The notes under the pieces: model-generated
The model's input: the letters and a program-made list of their open reading frames with translations, nothing else
Databases searched by the model: none
Told to the model about the DNA's origin: nothing
In this document: positions 7,550 through 17,302 of the stretch, piece by piece
How the letters are laid out: every line of letters starts with the position of its first letter
How positions within the stretch are numbered: the first letter of the stretch is position 1
Program-made: the position numbers and the translations under genes
Assembly (NCBI GenBank): GCA_020725465.1
Contig: DYEY01000055.1
Coordinates: 1-40,642 of the forward strand
Direction: 5' to 3'
DNA from: Dethiobacter sp.
Lineage (GTDB): Bacteria > Bacillota > Dethiobacteria > Dethiobacterales > Dethiobacteraceae
Length of the DNA: 40,642 nt

Positions 7550-9694
7550 TCACAGCCAAATATCCATTTTCTTCAATCTTTCGTACAGCCAGGAGCGGCT
7601 TTTCCCAAGGAGCGCGGCCGCTTTGCTCTTGTTCCCCCCCGCAGCGCGCAGTGCGGAAAGGATAATTTCGTATTCCGCTTCGTTGACCTTCTTTTCAAAA
7701 ATATCCGCGTTTACACTTGTGCCTTTGTCGCCGTCGCTGTGCTGTTTATCGGGCTGTTCCTGTCCGGGGAAAAGCTTGGCGGGAAGGTGTCTTTCCTCGA
7801 TTACATCATGGCTTGCGAAGTTGACAGCCCTCTCAATCACATTTTCCAATTCACGGACGTTGCCCGGCCAGTCATAATTCTGCAGTACGAACATGGCCTG
7901 AGGTGACAACTCTTTGATGTTCAGCCCGAACAGCTGATTGTATTTTTGCAGGAAAACATAGGAAAGCGGGATGATATCTTCTTTTCTTTCCCGCAGGGGG
8001 GGCAGTTCCAGCGAAATCACATTTAACCGGTAGTACAGGTCTTCCCGGAAGCTTCCTTCCCTTAACTTCTTTTCCAGGTTCTGATTGGTCGCGGCAATGA
8101 CACGGACATCAACTTTTTTTGACTTGGTAGCCCCAAGTCTTTCGACCGCCCTGTCCTGCAGCACCCGCAAAATCTTGGCCTGCAGGGAAAGCGGCATATC
8201 GCCGATTTCATCAAGAAAGATTGTCCCCCCATCGGCAAGTTCAAATTTACCCGGCTTTCCTTCCCGGTGAGCACCGGTAAAAGCTCCGGGCATATAGCCG
8301 AAAAATTCGCTTTCAAGCAAATTTTCGGGCACCGCCGCGCAGTTCACCTTGATAAACGGCCCTTTGCGGCGCTGGCTGGCAAGATGGATGGCCTGCGCGA
8401 ACAGCTCTTTGCCGGTACCACTTTCTCCGGTAAGCAGGATGGTAGAGTTGCTCTGGGAAACCCGGTAAGCCTCCTGCTTGGTTTTGATAAACTCACTGTT
8501 GATTGTTACGATATCATCGAAGCTAACCATGTCGGGAGCATTTTTGCTGTACTTACTTAGCTCTTTCTTGTAAAAAGACAGTTTGCTCGCCATTGCGTCA
8601 AGCTTGCGGGCAATCTCCTGAACTTCCTCCACCCTGCTGAACACAATCTTGCCGATGGCGCCGATAATCCGGCCGTCTCTGACGATTGGCAGACGGCTGA
8701 CAACATACGGCTTACCCTTAATGAACTGAACATCATTAATCTCGGTAGCACCTGTCTTCGCCACAATATGAAGGCGGCTATTTTCAATAATATTTTCCAG
8801 TTTCTTACCCATAAGCTGCCCATGGCTCAAGCCAAAAAAGTCGAGAAAAGCATGGTTGACGAGGATGACTCTCCCGTGCTCGTCAACGACAACAATTCCG
8901 TCATACGCCATCTCCAGGATCGTTTCCATTGTTTTGTTCAGCCGCTTGGTTCCTTCCAGTTCCATGGCCACGCTCTCTAGCTCAGTAATGTCCTGGAAAA
9001 CGGCAACCCCTCCGGCAATGCCGTCTTCCTCAATAATGGGGGTAGCGTTGACAATGACCGTTTTCTCCCGATATTCGTATTTTTTACTGTTAATGGTTTC
9101 TCCGCCGGCAAGCAGCTTCTCCACGTTCAGTCCCGGAAATTGTAGCGCCAGCGGGGTATTGACTATATCCTTCTCTCTGACTGAAAAGATTTTTTTAATC
9201 GCCCTGTTGACAAAAGTGATGATGCCCTGTTCGTTAAAGGAGACGACACCGCTTTGCATAGCATTATAGATGGCGCACAGTTCGGCGTTCAGCATTTCTC
9301 CCTTCCGGACGACAGCCAGAATTAAATCAACTTTTGTAATCATGCCCACCGTCCGGTCATAGTCGTCCACCACAACGCCAAGCCCAACAGGACTACTTTT
9401 GATGATGGTGATAAACTCCTCATAAGACACGTTCTCACTGATTTTGGCTACGCGCAGGTTAAAGTAGGGTTCAATACTATCCGCAAGGCCAGTTCCCAGA
9501 AGCAGCGCGTCGTAGAGATTGGTTTTGGTAAAAATGCCAAGGAGCGTGCCGTTTTTGTCCAACACGGGTAACCCCTCGAGTCTTGTTGTCCGAAAAGAGC
9601 GGATCGCCTTTTCAATGGTATCATCTGGCTGCAGGCGCACGAAATCGGTTGTCATGATATCCTTTATCTTGGTAATTTCTTTCCATCTTCGCAC
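7550..9694 (-). CDS. Sigma-54-dependent activator with CBS pair and two PAS domains
   Basis: 714 residues. Order of domains: two CBS repeats (about 10-125), PAS (about 135-235), a second PAS (about 250-360), a sigma-54 AAA+ domain (about 395-625) and a Fis-type helix-turn-helix at the end ([19 protein letters not shown]). The AAA+ part has Walker A GESGTGKE, the sigma-54 contact loop GAFTGA, and Walker [13 protein letters not shown], so it should be a true activator. CBS pairs often bind adenosine nucleotides and PAS domains sense small ligands or redox state, so energy or redox control of the operon is plausible. The GTG start at 9694 follows AGGAGG by seven bases. The gene is followed by a terminator, a dyad and a -24/-12 promoter for the AtuA operon, its likely target. 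Confidence 0.93.
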   Translation of the reverse strand: MRRWKEITKIKDIMTTDFVRLQPDDTIEKAIRSFRTTRLEGLPVLDKNGTLLGIFTKTNLYDALLLGTGLADSIEPYFNLRVAKISENVSYEEFITIIKSSPVGLGVVVDDYDRTVGMITKVDLILAVVRKGEMLNAELCAIYNAMQSGVVSFNEQGIITFVNRAIKKIFSVREKDIVNTPLALQFPGLNVEKLLAGGETINSKKYEYREKTVIVNATPIIEEDGIAGGVAVFQDITELESVAMELEGTKRLNKTMETILEMAYDGIVVVDEHGRVILVNHAFLDFFGLSHGQLMGKKLENIIENSRLHIVAKTGATEINDVQFIKGKPYVVSRLPIVRDGRIIGAIGKIVFSRVEEVQEIARKLDAMASKLSFYKKELSKYSKNAPDMVSFDDIVTINSEFIKTKQEAYRVSQSNSTILLTGESGTGKELFAQAIHLASQRRKGPFIKVNCAAVPENLLESEFFGYMPGAFTGAHREGKPGKFELADGGTIFLDEIGDMPLSLQAKILRVLQDRAVERLGATKSKKVDVRVIAATNQNLEKKLREGSFREDLYYRLNVISLELPPLRERKEDIIPLSYVFLQKYNQLFGLNIKELSPQAMFVLQNYDWPGNVRELENVIERAVNFASHDVIEERHLPAKLFPGQEQPDKQHSDGDKGTSVNADIFEKKVNEAEYEIILSALRAAGGNKSKAAALLGKSRSWLYERLKKMDIWL

Positions 9695-9797
9695 GACCGG
9701 TCCTCCTATGCACGTGTTTGTTACGCTTCAATGCATCTGGGTATTTACCTGTGTTATTCTTCGCCAAAGGAAAAATAAATCCTGCCGACACCTCCGC

Positions 9798-10490
9798 CTA
9801 CCTCCCGTGATAAACAGGGCTCCGCTTTTCAAAAAAAACCGCAATGCCCTCGCAGGCGTCTTTCGACTTGCCCGGGCAAAAGATAGCGTCGGCCCAATCG
9901 CCAGCTTCAGCACGATAGCCGCCACTTTCTCCGGGAACTCCTTTTTGCCAAACACATCATGGAAAATGCCAATCTCGGCGGCCTGCTGGGCATCTAGCAC
10001 AGGGTCCAGATAAAAGCAGTTCGGAAGCTTTGGCAAGGCCGACTATAGCCGGCAGAAACTCGGTAAAACCACCGTCCGAGCAAAGCGCGGCACTGGTATC
10101 GGACTGCCTGAAACGGGCGTTGTCCGCAGCGTAACGCAGGTCACAGGCCAGGGCCAAGCTGTAGTCGCCACCGCCAAGTGAACCGTTATCGGCAGCAATT
10201 ACGGGTTTTGGCAGAAGCTGGATGTCTGGATCAGGCAGTGGAACATATGGGTCAAATCGCCCAGCAGTTGCGACAGCTTTTCCCTGACTGCCGCCTGCAT
10301 GACCTTTAGGTCACCGCCGGATTCAAAGGACTTACTCGCCCCAGTTAGGACCAATGCCCTGATTTCGCGCAAAAAACACTTTTCAAACAACCAAAGCCAG
10401 CTCTTCGCCCATCTGTACGTTTAGCGAGTTCAACGACTCCGGTCGGTTCAGCGCAATAGTTGCCGCCACTTTGAACAGCACCGTCTTCAT
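9798..10490 (-). pseudogene. Broken enoyl-CoA hydratase/isomerase gene
   Basis: A complete crotonase-family gene can be followed across several frames. It begins with ATG at 10490 (MKTVLFKVAATIALNRPESL), hits a TGA, then resumes in other frames as IRALVLTGASKSFESGGDLK, LACDLRYAADNARFRQSDTS, EFLPAIVGLAKASELLLSG and DAQQAAEIGIFHDVFGKKEF, and ends with EGIAVFFEKRSPVYHG at a TAG at 9798. At least one in-frame stop and several frameshifts make function impossible. It lies upstream of the CBS-PAS activator and probably once belonged to the same acyl-CoA pathway. Several separate lesions argue for real decay rather than sequencing error. Confidence 0.85.
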
Positions 10491-10879
10491 TCATGAAATC
10501 TCCCTGTCTCAATATTTTGCTGTTTTTCTACTTAAGATCTTTGACAAAATGAGCCGGATAGTCAGGTTGAATATTATCCATAAGGGCAGTGACCCAGCAA
10601 AGGAGCATGACTGACATCCACCTCATGGGCAGGCAGAACGAAGGAATTTAGGGCACCGACCCTGTGAGATATGGGAGGTTCGCCGCCAAGAGACATGTGG
10701 ATACCAACGGCCACAATACTGTGAAATATGTGTAGTTTAGCTTAACGTACGCACATGCTTCCAGTTATTGATGTAAATGTCATTGTCACCCATGAGGGCT
10801 CATTTAACTAAAGTTGAAATACTGTGATTTCGTGAGGTATTGGAAGAAAATCAAAGATTATAGAGGGAGGTTAAACCGA
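10491..10879. other. Intergenic region before cooS
   Basis: No gene is recognised. It separates the divergent hydratase pseudogene from cooS. A weak sigma-A-like candidate on the plus strand is TTGAAA with a 17-base spacer to GTATTG near 10823, just upstream of the cooS ribosome site GGGAGG. Two short similar strings containing ATACTGTGA occur about 100 bases apart (near 10718 and 10830), which could be a regulator site but are not clearly symmetric. The minus strand holds a 47-codon open stretch of unknown origin. Confidence 0.35.
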
Positions 10880-12752
10880 ATGGATAAGCTCTCGCCAAAA
10901 AGCTGCGACGCCGCCACCCTGGCCATGCTGGAGCAGGCCGGCAAAGAGGGCCTGGAAACAGCCTGGGAGCGCCTGAAAAAGCAGGAACCGCAGTGCGGTT
11001 TCGGCCAGCTTGGCCTCTGTTGCCGCCACTGCAACATGGGCCCCTGCCGCATCGACCCCTTCGGAGAAGGGCCGGCCAGAGGCGTCTGTGGCGCGGATGC
11101 CGACACCATGGTGGCCCGGCACCTGCTGCGGGCTATTGCCGCCGGGGCCGCCGCCCACTCCGACCACGGCCGGGACGTGGTGGAAACCCTCTGCCACGTC
11201 GCCGAAGGCAAAGCCCGCGATTACGGCATTAAAGACCGGGCCAAGCTTCTGGCCCTGGCCGCGGAGCTGGGAATCGCCACCGATGGGCGGGAGGACCTGG
11301 ACGTAGCCAAAGAAGTGGCCGGGCGGGCGCTGGATGAATTCGGCATGCGCAAAGGCAGCCTGGACTTCATTAACCGCGTCCCTGCCAAGCGCCGGGAACT
11401 GTGGGACAGTCTTGGCATCACCCCCCCGCGGCATCGACCGGGAAGTGGTGGAAATCATGCACCGTACCACCATGGGCGTGGACAGCGACTACGTGAACCT
11501 GGTCCTGCAGGGACTGCGGGCCGCTCTTTCCGACGGCTGGGGCGGGTCCATGTGGGCCACCGAACTGTCGGACGTCCTTTTCGGCACGCCACAGCCCATC
11601 AGGGTTAAAAGTAACCTGGGCGTACTGAAAGAAGACGAGGTCAATATCATTGTCCACGGCCACGAGCCGGTTCTCTCCGAGATGATCGTACAGGCGGCCA
11701 ATGACCCGGAACTGCTGGCATTAGCCGGGAAAGTAGGCGCCAAAAGAATTAATATCAGCGGTATCTGCTGTACCGGCAACGAAATCCTGATGCGCCACGG
11801 CGTACCGGCGGCCGGCAACTTCCTGCAGCAGGAACCGGCCATCATCACCAGCGCCGTGGAGGCAATGGTAGTGGACGTGCAGTGCCTGATGCCCGCCCTG
11901 ACCGAACTGGCCAAGTGTTACCACACCCAGATCATTACCACCTCGCCCAAGGCCAGGATACCGGGCGCCCGCCATGTCGCTTTCAGCGAATCAGCAGCCC
12001 TGGCGTCAGCCAAAAACATCGTGAAAATCGCCATCGAAAACTACCCGAACCGCAACCGCGCCAAAGTCTTCATCCCGCGGGAAGAAACAGATTTCATGGC
12101 CGGCTTCTCGGTGGAAGCGATCGTGGGCGCCCTGGGCGGCAGCCTCTCCCCCCTGCTCGACGCCGTTAAAGCCGGCAGCATCCGGGGCATCGCAGGCGTG
12201 GTGGGCTGCAATAACCCCAAAACAAAACAGGACTTCAGCCATATCACCCTGACCGAAGAACTGATTAAGCGGGACATCCTGGTGGTCCAGACGGGCTGTG
12301 CCGCCATCGCCTGCGCCAAGGCCGGGCTCCTGGTACCGGAAGCGGCCGGCAAGGCCGGATCCGGGCTGCGCGCCGTTTGTGAGTCCCTGGGCATCCCGCC
12401 CGTTCTTCACATGGGCTCCTGCGTCGACATCAGCCGCATCCTGGTCACCGCCGCCGCCGCCGCCAATGCGCTGGGCGTGGATATCTCCGACCTTCCCCTG
12501 GCCGGCGCCGCCCCGGAGTGGATGTCGGAGAAGGCGGTCAGTATAGGTGCTTACGTGGTGGCTTCCGGCATTTTTACCGTCCTTGGCACCATACCCCCGG
12601 TCCTGGGCAGCGGCAACGTGGCAGCACTGCTTACCTCCGGCGCCGCCGGTGTGGTGGGCGCCGCCTTTGCCGTGGAACCGGACCCGCAGGCCGCGGCCCG
12701 GCTCATCGACGAACACCTTGCCGCCAAGCGCAAAGCCCTGGGTCTGTCCTAG
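10880..12752 (+). CDS. cooS: Anaerobic Ni-Fe carbon monoxide dehydrogenase catalytic subunit, frameshifted
   Basis: Oxidises CO to CO2 (reversibly) at a Ni-Fe-S C-cluster. The N-terminus has the cluster-binding cysteines CGFGQLGLCCRHCNMGPCRI and CGAD; downstream lie HGHEPVLSEM, GICCTGNEIL, VVGCNNPK, QTGCAAIACAK and MGSCVDISR, the His and Cys residues that hold the C-cluster. The reading frame changes at 11421-11427, a run of seven C where six would give a continuous protein of about 623 residues, the normal length. Everything before and after the run is intact, so a sequencing error or a very recent mutation is likely; if real, the gene makes only a truncated N-terminal piece. ATG at 10880 follows GGGAGG. 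No cooF or cooC gene is adjacent. Confidence 0.93.
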
Positions 12753-12757
12753 CAGAA

Positions 12758-12790
12758 AACGGTCCGCATCACCGGTGCGGGCCGTTTCCC
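12758..12790 (+). terminator. Stem-loop after cooS
   Basis: Plus-strand inverted repeat AACGGtCCGCA / TGCGGgCCGTT with a seven-base loop, starting six bases after the cooS stop and followed by TCCC rather than a long T run. Likely a transcription end, though weak as a rho-independent terminator. Confidence 0.55.
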
Positions 12791-12953
12791 TGTCCTTGCC
12801 GCCAAACCGGGGTCGGCACCATCAGCCGTATCAGCCGCAGGTCCGCCTGGTATACTGATTGATATAAGAATTGTGCCCGTGTCATCTTTAACCACATAAT
12901 CCTGCCCGATCGGCAAAATACTAACAATATCTCCACGTTAAGGGTGAGCGATT

Positions 12954-13523
12954 GTGAAAGACCCTGTTGGCAGAGGTCTGATTGCCGGCGCCGCGGGTGT
13001 TTTGGCCATCAACCTGGTGGAAGTACTGCTGATGAAACTGAATATAAGTGAAACCCCGCTTTGGCAGGCAGGCGGAATCGTATTTCTTACCGAACCGGCC
13101 CTGAAAACACCTCTGGGAATGGCAATCGGAATTTTTTCACATATCTTTATCGGCCTGGTGCTTGGCACAGCCATAGCCTATTACATCTCCTGTACTGGAA
13201 AAGACTTTGCCGTCCTCAAAGGAACAGGGCTTTCCCTAATAGCAGGTTTTGTAGTTCTGACCATTATATTTCCCATGCGCCAGGTAGCCGTGGAAATGCA
13301 AAGCAGTCCCGGAGATGTATTGTCTGCCCTGATTGACCACAGCGTGTTCGGGGCACTGGCCGGTTACACGGTAAAGCGCCTTCAGGCCGCATATGAAACA
13401 GAAAACAAGGCACGAGCAAAAAAAGATGTAACCGTGAGTAGAGTTAATTACATCAGGTTTTTACCCAAGCCACTTTCCGGAACAAACAGAAAAGTTGTCT
13501 TCAGAAAACCAAAAAAGATTTAA
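12954..13523 (+). CDS. Small membrane protein of unknown function
   Basis: 189 residues with about four hydrophobic segments: near residues 7-28 (GLIAGAAGVLAINLVEVLLM), 55-80 (GMAIGIFSHIFIGLVLGTAIAY), 88-108 (LSLIAGFVVLTIIF) and a weaker one near 125-140 (GALAGYTV). The last 50 residues are strongly basic and hydrophilic (many Lys and Arg) and probably lie in the cytoplasm. I do not recognise the family with certainty. The start is a GTG at 12954 after AAGGGTGAG. It stands alone between the cooS stem-loop and a terminator shared with the converging lipid kinase gene. Confidence 0.75.
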   Translation: MKDPVGRGLIAGAAGVLAINLVEVLLMKLNISETPLWQAGGIVFLTEPALKTPLGMAIGIFSHIFIGLVLGTAIAYYISCTGKDFAVLKGTGLSLIAGFVVLTIIFPMRQVAVEMQSSPGDVLSALIDHSVFGALAGYTVKRLQAAYETENKARAKKDVTVSRVNYIRFLPKPLSGTNRKVVFRKPKKI

Positions 13524-13548
13524 AGCACCGCCAGAGCGGTGCTTTTCT
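13522..13548. terminator. Bidirectional terminator between converging genes
   Basis: Stem AAAGCACCGC / GCGGTGCTTT with a CAGA loop. It begins at the stop codon of the membrane protein gene and is followed by TTCT on the plus strand; it also serves the converging lipid kinase gene, whose stop is at 13547. Confidence 0.8.
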
Positions 13549-14422
13549 ACTTTCTTGGGGTCAGGACCTTTAACCTGCCCGGCAACACCTCTACCTGCCA
13601 GGGCAGCGGCGGGCCCTGCTCGCCGTCCAGGTCGGTGGCCACCTCGGGCGGCGCTGCCACCTCCAGGCTGCGGGCGCGGAAATACAGAACATTGGGATCG
13701 TTCAGGTGCTTCCCGGACACTGCCTTAATAACTAAATTGATAAAATCGGTAAGGGCACACTTTTTAAAGACCAGGCAGTCAAACGTGCCGTCATCCATTT
13801 TCGCCTTTGGCATCAGGCCGTTGAAGCCACCGGCGCCACACCCGTTTAACACCAGAAAAAGCAGCATATCGCCCCTAAAAACAGTCCGGCCATCGGCGAC
13901 AAACCTGGCCTCCACCCCGCGAAAATTGGGAATCTCGGCCACACCTTGCATATAATAGGCAAGCTTCCCTAAGTTATTTTTCAGGCGCTGGTCCACTTTA
14001 TAGGCAATATCGGCCAAAAGCCCGGCCGAGGCCACATTTGCAAAGTATCTGCCCGCCACTTTACCCACATCCACCAGCGACAGGCTCTCCGGGTTTATCA
14101 TCTCCAGATCAAACCTCTGCGGCGAAAAACCTAAATTCTCGGCAATATCGTTTACCGTCCCCAGCGGAATAACGCCAAGTGGAGGCTGAGCCCCGTGCTG
14201 CATCAGGCTGTTGACCACCCTGTGCACTGTCCCGTCGCCACCTGCCGCCAAAACCAGGTCCACTCCTCCAAGCAATTCCTGCAGCGTCTCTTCGCGGTAA
14301 GGGGTGCGAATGGGGATTAAAAGCATATTCCGGCTCTGGAAATGCGCCACGGCTTCATCCAAAAACAGTACCGACTTTCCTGTCCCGGAAACAGGGTTAT
14401 ACACCAGCAGTACTTTTTTCAT
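13547..14422 (-). CDS. Diacylglycerol/lipid kinase family protein (YegS/BmrU type)
   Basis: 291 residues, the normal size of YegS/BmrU/DgkB-like lipid kinases that phosphorylate diacylglycerol or related lipids with ATP. The N-terminus KKVLLVYNPVSGTGKS and the nucleotide-binding block VLAAGGDGTVHRVVNSLM are the family signatures; further on are LGVIPLGTVNDIAENLGF and the C-terminal beta sandwich with the GGFNGLMPKAKMDDGTFD segment. The ATG at 14422 follows GGGGAGG. The gene appears monocistronic. The actual lipid substrate is not visible from sequence. Confidence 0.9.
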   Translation of the reverse strand: MKKVLLVYNPVSGTGKSVLFLDEAVAHFQSRNMLLIPIRTPYREETLQELLGGVDLVLAAGGDGTVHRVVNSLMQHGAQPPLGVIPLGTVNDIAENLGFSPQRFDLEMINPESLSLVDVGKVAGRYFANVASAGLLADIAYKVDQRLKNNLGKLAYYMQGVAEIPNFRGVEARFVADGRTVFRGDMLLFLVLNGCGAGGFNGLMPKAKMDDGTFDCLVFKKCALTDFINLVIKAVSGKHLNDPNVLYFRARSLEVAAPPEVATDLDGEQGPPLPWQVEVLPGRLKVLTPRK

Positions 14423-14553
14423 GCCGCCACCTCCCCGGCCGCAACCGGCCTACCGGTACGTAAACAGCTGAAAAATCAACTGCCTGATACTTTTGAATCA
14501 GCACCCGGTTATCCTGCCTTTGCACATAAAACATAGAAAGGGTTGCCTTTCCC

Positions 14554-15306
14554 TTATCTTAGCACTTCCATTAAAACCTCGCCGATGCCGTAGGCTTTTA
14601 AGCCGATGGCCTCCGCGGCAGCCATTGACAGGTCAATGATCCTGCCGGCGATATGGGGTCCCCGGTCATTGATACGGACCAGAATACTTTCCCCCGTTTT
14701 AAGAAATGTCACTTTAACCAGCGTACCGAACGGCAAGTCACGGTGAGCGGCGGTAAAATCGTAGGGGTTGAATTTTTCACCACTCGCGGTGGGCCTGCCT
14801 GCAAACTGGGCACCGTACCAGGAAGCCATTCCTGTTTGCGAGAAAACAACCTCAGGTGCCAAAAGCTTCCCCTCTTTCGGTGGTTCGCCCGATGTTTCTA
14901 TCGTTATCTCCCTTTTGGCAAAGTTCCAGCTGACACAGGCGCCGAACATCTCCGCCACAAAGCGGAGAGGAATTAAGGTGTAACCGTCCACCAGCCTGGC
15001 CGGCAGGCCGATTTTCATCTCTTCCCCGTTGACCAGTGCAAAATCACTGCCCACAGGTATCCTGACCTCCACGCCGGCCTTAACCCCCACGGCGGTCCGG
15101 GTCTGGACCTCCCATCGGACTTCGGCTCCCAGGTGCTCGAAAAACTGCCTCATGGGCACCAGCGTTGTGCCGCTTCCAATTACCGGGGAAGGCTTAAAGC
15201 AAACCTGCTCTCCGTTAATCAAAACCGTGATATCACTTTCCGCCATGGCAAACCCGGGAACCGACAGGACCAGAAGTAATGCAAGAATAAGGCAAAGCTT
15301 CTTCAT
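14554..15306 (-). CDS. Secreted protein: copper amine oxidase N-terminal-like domain plus RlpA-like domain
   Basis: 250 residues with a clear signal peptide (MKKLCLILALLLVLSVPGFAMA). Residues about 25-135 form the stalk domain called copper amine oxidase N-terminal domain, common in secreted clostridial proteins (GTTLVPMRQFFEHLGAEV, YTLIPLRFVAEMFGACVSW). Residues about 155-250 are a RlpA-like double-psi beta barrel: GMASWYGAQFAGRPTASGE, LPFGTLVKV, INDRGPHIAGRIIDLSMAAA. RlpA proteins are septal or cell-wall-associated and some cleave glycan strands, so a cell-wall role is likely. The gene is single, with AGGTGG before the ATG; an AT-rich leader of about 200 bases lies upstream. Confidence 0.9.
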   Translation of the reverse strand: MKKLCLILALLLVLSVPGFAMAESDITVLINGEQVCFKPSPVIGSGTTLVPMRQFFEHLGAEVRWEVQTRTAVGVKAGVEVRIPVGSDFALVNGEEMKIGLPARLVDGYTLIPLRFVAEMFGACVSWNFAKREITIETSGEPPKEGKLLAPEVVFSQTGMASWYGAQFAGRPTASGEKFNPYDFTAAHRDLPFGTLVKVTFLKTGESILVRINDRGPHIAGRIIDLSMAAAEAIGLKAYGIGEVLMEVLR

Positions 15307-15504
15307 TCAACCACCTGACTCCATAACAGTTAAAAATTTCTTAATATATTGATTATGTATTCTTCACTCCCCGCAGTATTCCTTTTTACAGGCAAATTCA
15401 TTATATTATTTTCCAAAACCGCATGACCTGCAGTACTTTTGCTAAATACATCATATGAAATAACGGCTTTCCGGTGTTCCCACCGAACAGCCCTGTATGT
15501 AACC

Positions 15505-15543
15505 CCAAAAACAGCAGAGCAGTCCCAAAGCGGGACTGCTCTG
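15505..15543 (-). terminator. Terminator after the second acyl-CoA dehydrogenase
   Basis: Minus strand: 11-base stem AGAGCAGTCCC / GGGACTGCTCT with a five-base loop, starting right after the stop codon and followed by GCTGTTTTTGG. It ends the MerR-dehydrogenase transcript. Confidence 0.8.
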
Positions 15544-15544
15544 T

Positions 15545-16777
15545 CTATTCGTAAATTTTCTCCTCCAGGTTTTCCGCCTCAGGGGCATCCTGCTCCACGT
15601 CACGGCTGCCGGTTCCCTGCAGGAATTCTTTGTAGTACTCATGCTGGATGATCAGGTCCATCACCTCGTTGGTACCGGTCCAGATCATGATGAGACGGGT
15701 ATCGCGCAGCATGCGTTCGATGGGATAGACATTGGTGTAACCGATGCCGCCCATGATTTGCATGGCGTGGTTAACCACATTCCAGGCCGTCTCAGTGGCA
15801 AACTTTTTAGCCTGGGAAACCATGCGCCGCTGCAGGGCGTCGGGGGCGCCGGAGTCAACGCAGCGGGCGGTGGCGGTTACCATGGCCCGGGCGGCGTCAA
15901 GCTGGGTGATGCTGTCGGCCACCTTAAAGCTGACCGCCTGGAAGTTTTTGATGTGCTGGCCAAAAGCCTTGCGCTTGGTGCTGTAGCGGGTGGCCACATC
16001 CAGCGCGGCCTGAGCGCCGCCGATGGCACCGGCAGCACTGGTCAGGCGCTCCGGAATCATCATACGGTAGAAGATGGCTGCAGCGCCGTTTTCCTCGCCC
16101 ACCAGGTTTTCCGCCGGTACAAAGGCATCCCGGAACAGCAAGCGGCCGGCGCCGCCGCCGCGGGTACCCATCAGACCGTAGATGTGTTTTACCTCTACCC
16201 CGGGGCCGCGGTCCACCAGGAAAGCGCTGATGCCTTTATGCGGCGGGGCGTCCAGGTTGGTGCGGGCGTAGACCAGGAAGTAGTCAGCCCCCTCGGCCCC
16301 CACCACGAACCTTTTCTGCCCGTTTAAGATATAGCCCCCGTCCACTTTCACCGCTTTGGTGGTGGAGCCGAAAAAGTCAGAGCCGCCGCGCGGTTCTGTC
16401 AGTGCTTCGGCGGTGAACTTCCGTCCCTGTAGCGTCTCTTTCAGGTATTTTTCTTTCTGCTCCGGGCTGCCGAAAACATTGATGGCTTCACCCACAATGG
16501 TGGGCAGCGAATACAGGCAGGCAAGCGATGTGCCAAGGAACCCCACCTCAGCCAGGGCCACCACTTCCTCACTCCAGCCCAGGCCCCGCCCTCCATACTC
16601 CCTGGGGAAGCGCAGGCCGAGCAGGTTGGCATCGGCCAGGGAGCGCACATAGTCGGCAGGATAGACCACCTTTTCTGAGTCCATGTCCAGGATCAGCTGT
16701 TTATCCACACCCTTTACAAACTCCTGAACTTCGGCTCGCAGCTTCTTTTGCCTCTCATCCAGCAGAAAATCAAACAC
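15545..16777 (-). CDS. Acyl-CoA dehydrogenase
   Basis: 410 residues of the acyl-CoA dehydrogenase family, slightly longer than average. Key segments are [16 protein letters not shown] (flavin/substrate loop), [31 protein letters not shown] and the C-terminal [23 protein letters not shown] followed by [11 protein letters not shown]. The electron acceptor is presumably an electron-transfer flavoprotein. It starts with a GTG at 16777 that overlaps the last eight bases of the MerR regulator gene, so the two are translationally coupled and the regulator very likely controls this enzyme. The acyl-CoA specificity is unknown. The C-terminal acidic tail ([11 protein letters not shown]) is not part of the core fold. 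Confidence 0.92.
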   Translation of the reverse strand: MFDFLLDERQKKLRAEVQEFVKGVDKQLILDMDSEKVVYPADYVRSLADANLLGLRFPREYGGRGLGWSEEVVALAEVGFLGTSLACLYSLPTIVGEAINVFGSPEQKEKYLKETLQGRKFTAEALTEPRGGSDFFGSTTKAVKVDGGYILNGQKRFVVGAEGADYFLVYARTNLDAPPHKGISAFLVDRGPGVEVKHIYGLMGTRGGGAGRLLFRDAFVPAENLVGEENGAAAIFYRMMIPERLTSAAGAIGGAQAALDVATRYSTKRKAFGQHIKNFQAVSFKVADSITQLDAARAMVTATARCVDSGAPDALQRRMVSQAKKFATETAWNVVNHAMQIMGGIGYTNVYPIERMLRDTRLIMIWTGTNEVMDLIIQHEYYKEFLQGTGSRDVEQDAPEAENLEEKIYE

Positions 16778-17189
16778 CGGCTTTTCCCCTTTCTTCTTTT
16801 TGTTCCAGGTCAGTCAGTAAACCAGTGAAGCGCTCGCGAAACTCCAGCATCTCTTCTTTTATCTGGATAAGGTCCGCTATCATTTCCTCCACTTCGGCGA
16901 TTTTTCGGTCGCCGTATTCAATGGTACGCCGCAGTTGTTCCTTCTGGGTGGGGTCCACATCGTAAAGCTCGATCATTTCTTTTATCTCGCCCAGGGAGAA
17001 ACCGAAGCGCCTGCCCCGCAGGATGAGTTTCAGGCGTGCCCGGCTGCGGGCATCATAAAGGCGCTGGTGGTTCTGGCTCTCCCGGGTGGAGGCGAGAAGG
17101 CCCACCTCCTCGTAATAGCGGATGGTGCGGGGCGTTATCCCAAACTCACTTGCCAGTTCCGAGATAGTGTAAATTCGCTGTTTGCCCAT
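16770..17189 (-). CDS. MerR-family transcriptional regulator
   Basis: 139 residues: an N-terminal winged helix-turn-helix ([26 protein letters not shown]), a second basic segment ([31 protein letters not shown]) and a long C-terminal coiled coil that would form the antiparallel dimer. There is no C-terminal cysteine pair, so it is not a metal or redox sensor of the classical type. MerR regulators of this shape (LiuR-like) often control acyl-CoA catabolism, and this gene overlaps an acyl-CoA dehydrogenase gene. GGAGG precedes the ATG. An ACGT-rich dyad in its promoter is the likely autoregulatory site. Confidence 0.9.
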   Translation of the reverse strand: MGKQRIYTISELASEFGITPRTIRYYEEVGLLASTRESQNHQRLYDARSRARLKLILRGRRFGFSLGEIKEMIELYDVDPTQKEQLRRTIEYGDRKIAEVEEMIADLIQIKEEMLEFRERFTGLLTDLEQKEERGKAGV

Positions 17190-17204
17190 AAACTACCTCC
17201 ATTT

Positions 17205-17246
17205 GTAATAATATAGTAGCATGTGCTTACGTTTACGTCAACGTTA
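17205..17246 (-). promoter_or_regulatory. Promoter and candidate operator of the MerR-dehydrogenase operon
   Basis: Minus strand: -35 TTGACG (17236-17241) and -10 TACTAT (17213-17218) with a 17-base spacer; CTATAT at 19 bases is an alternative, the longer spacing typical of MerR-activated promoters. ACGT occurs three times at six-base spacing (AACGTTGACGTAAACGTAAG) across the -35, forming the partly symmetric core TNACGTNNACGTNA. Confidence 0.6.
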
Positions 17247-17261
17247 TATTGGGAGGGGATA

Positions 17262-17302
17262 ATCCCAAAAAACCGAAAGCGGCGCCCTAAGCGCCGCTTT
17301 TA
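17262..17302 (-). terminator. Terminator after the thioesterase gene
   Basis: Minus strand: AAAGCGGCGC / GCGCCGCTTT stem with a short loop, then CGGTTTTTTGGG. The left arm overlaps the last codons of the thioesterase gene. Confidence 0.8.

Noticed and set aside
10718-10835. Two ATACTGTGA-containing strings before cooS, considered as a CRP/CooA-type site
   Set aside because: Neither copy has the matching inverted half-site (TCACA), and no CooA gene is nearby.
12006-12716. 236-codon minus-strand open frame within cooS
   Set aside because: The composition (many Gly, Ala, His, Asp) is typical of an antisense shadow, and cooS motifs on the plus strand are unambiguous.
15641-16327. 228-codon plus-strand open frame opposite the acyl-CoA dehydrogenase
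   Set aside because: Antisense shadow of a gene with complete acyl-CoA dehydrogenase motifs.
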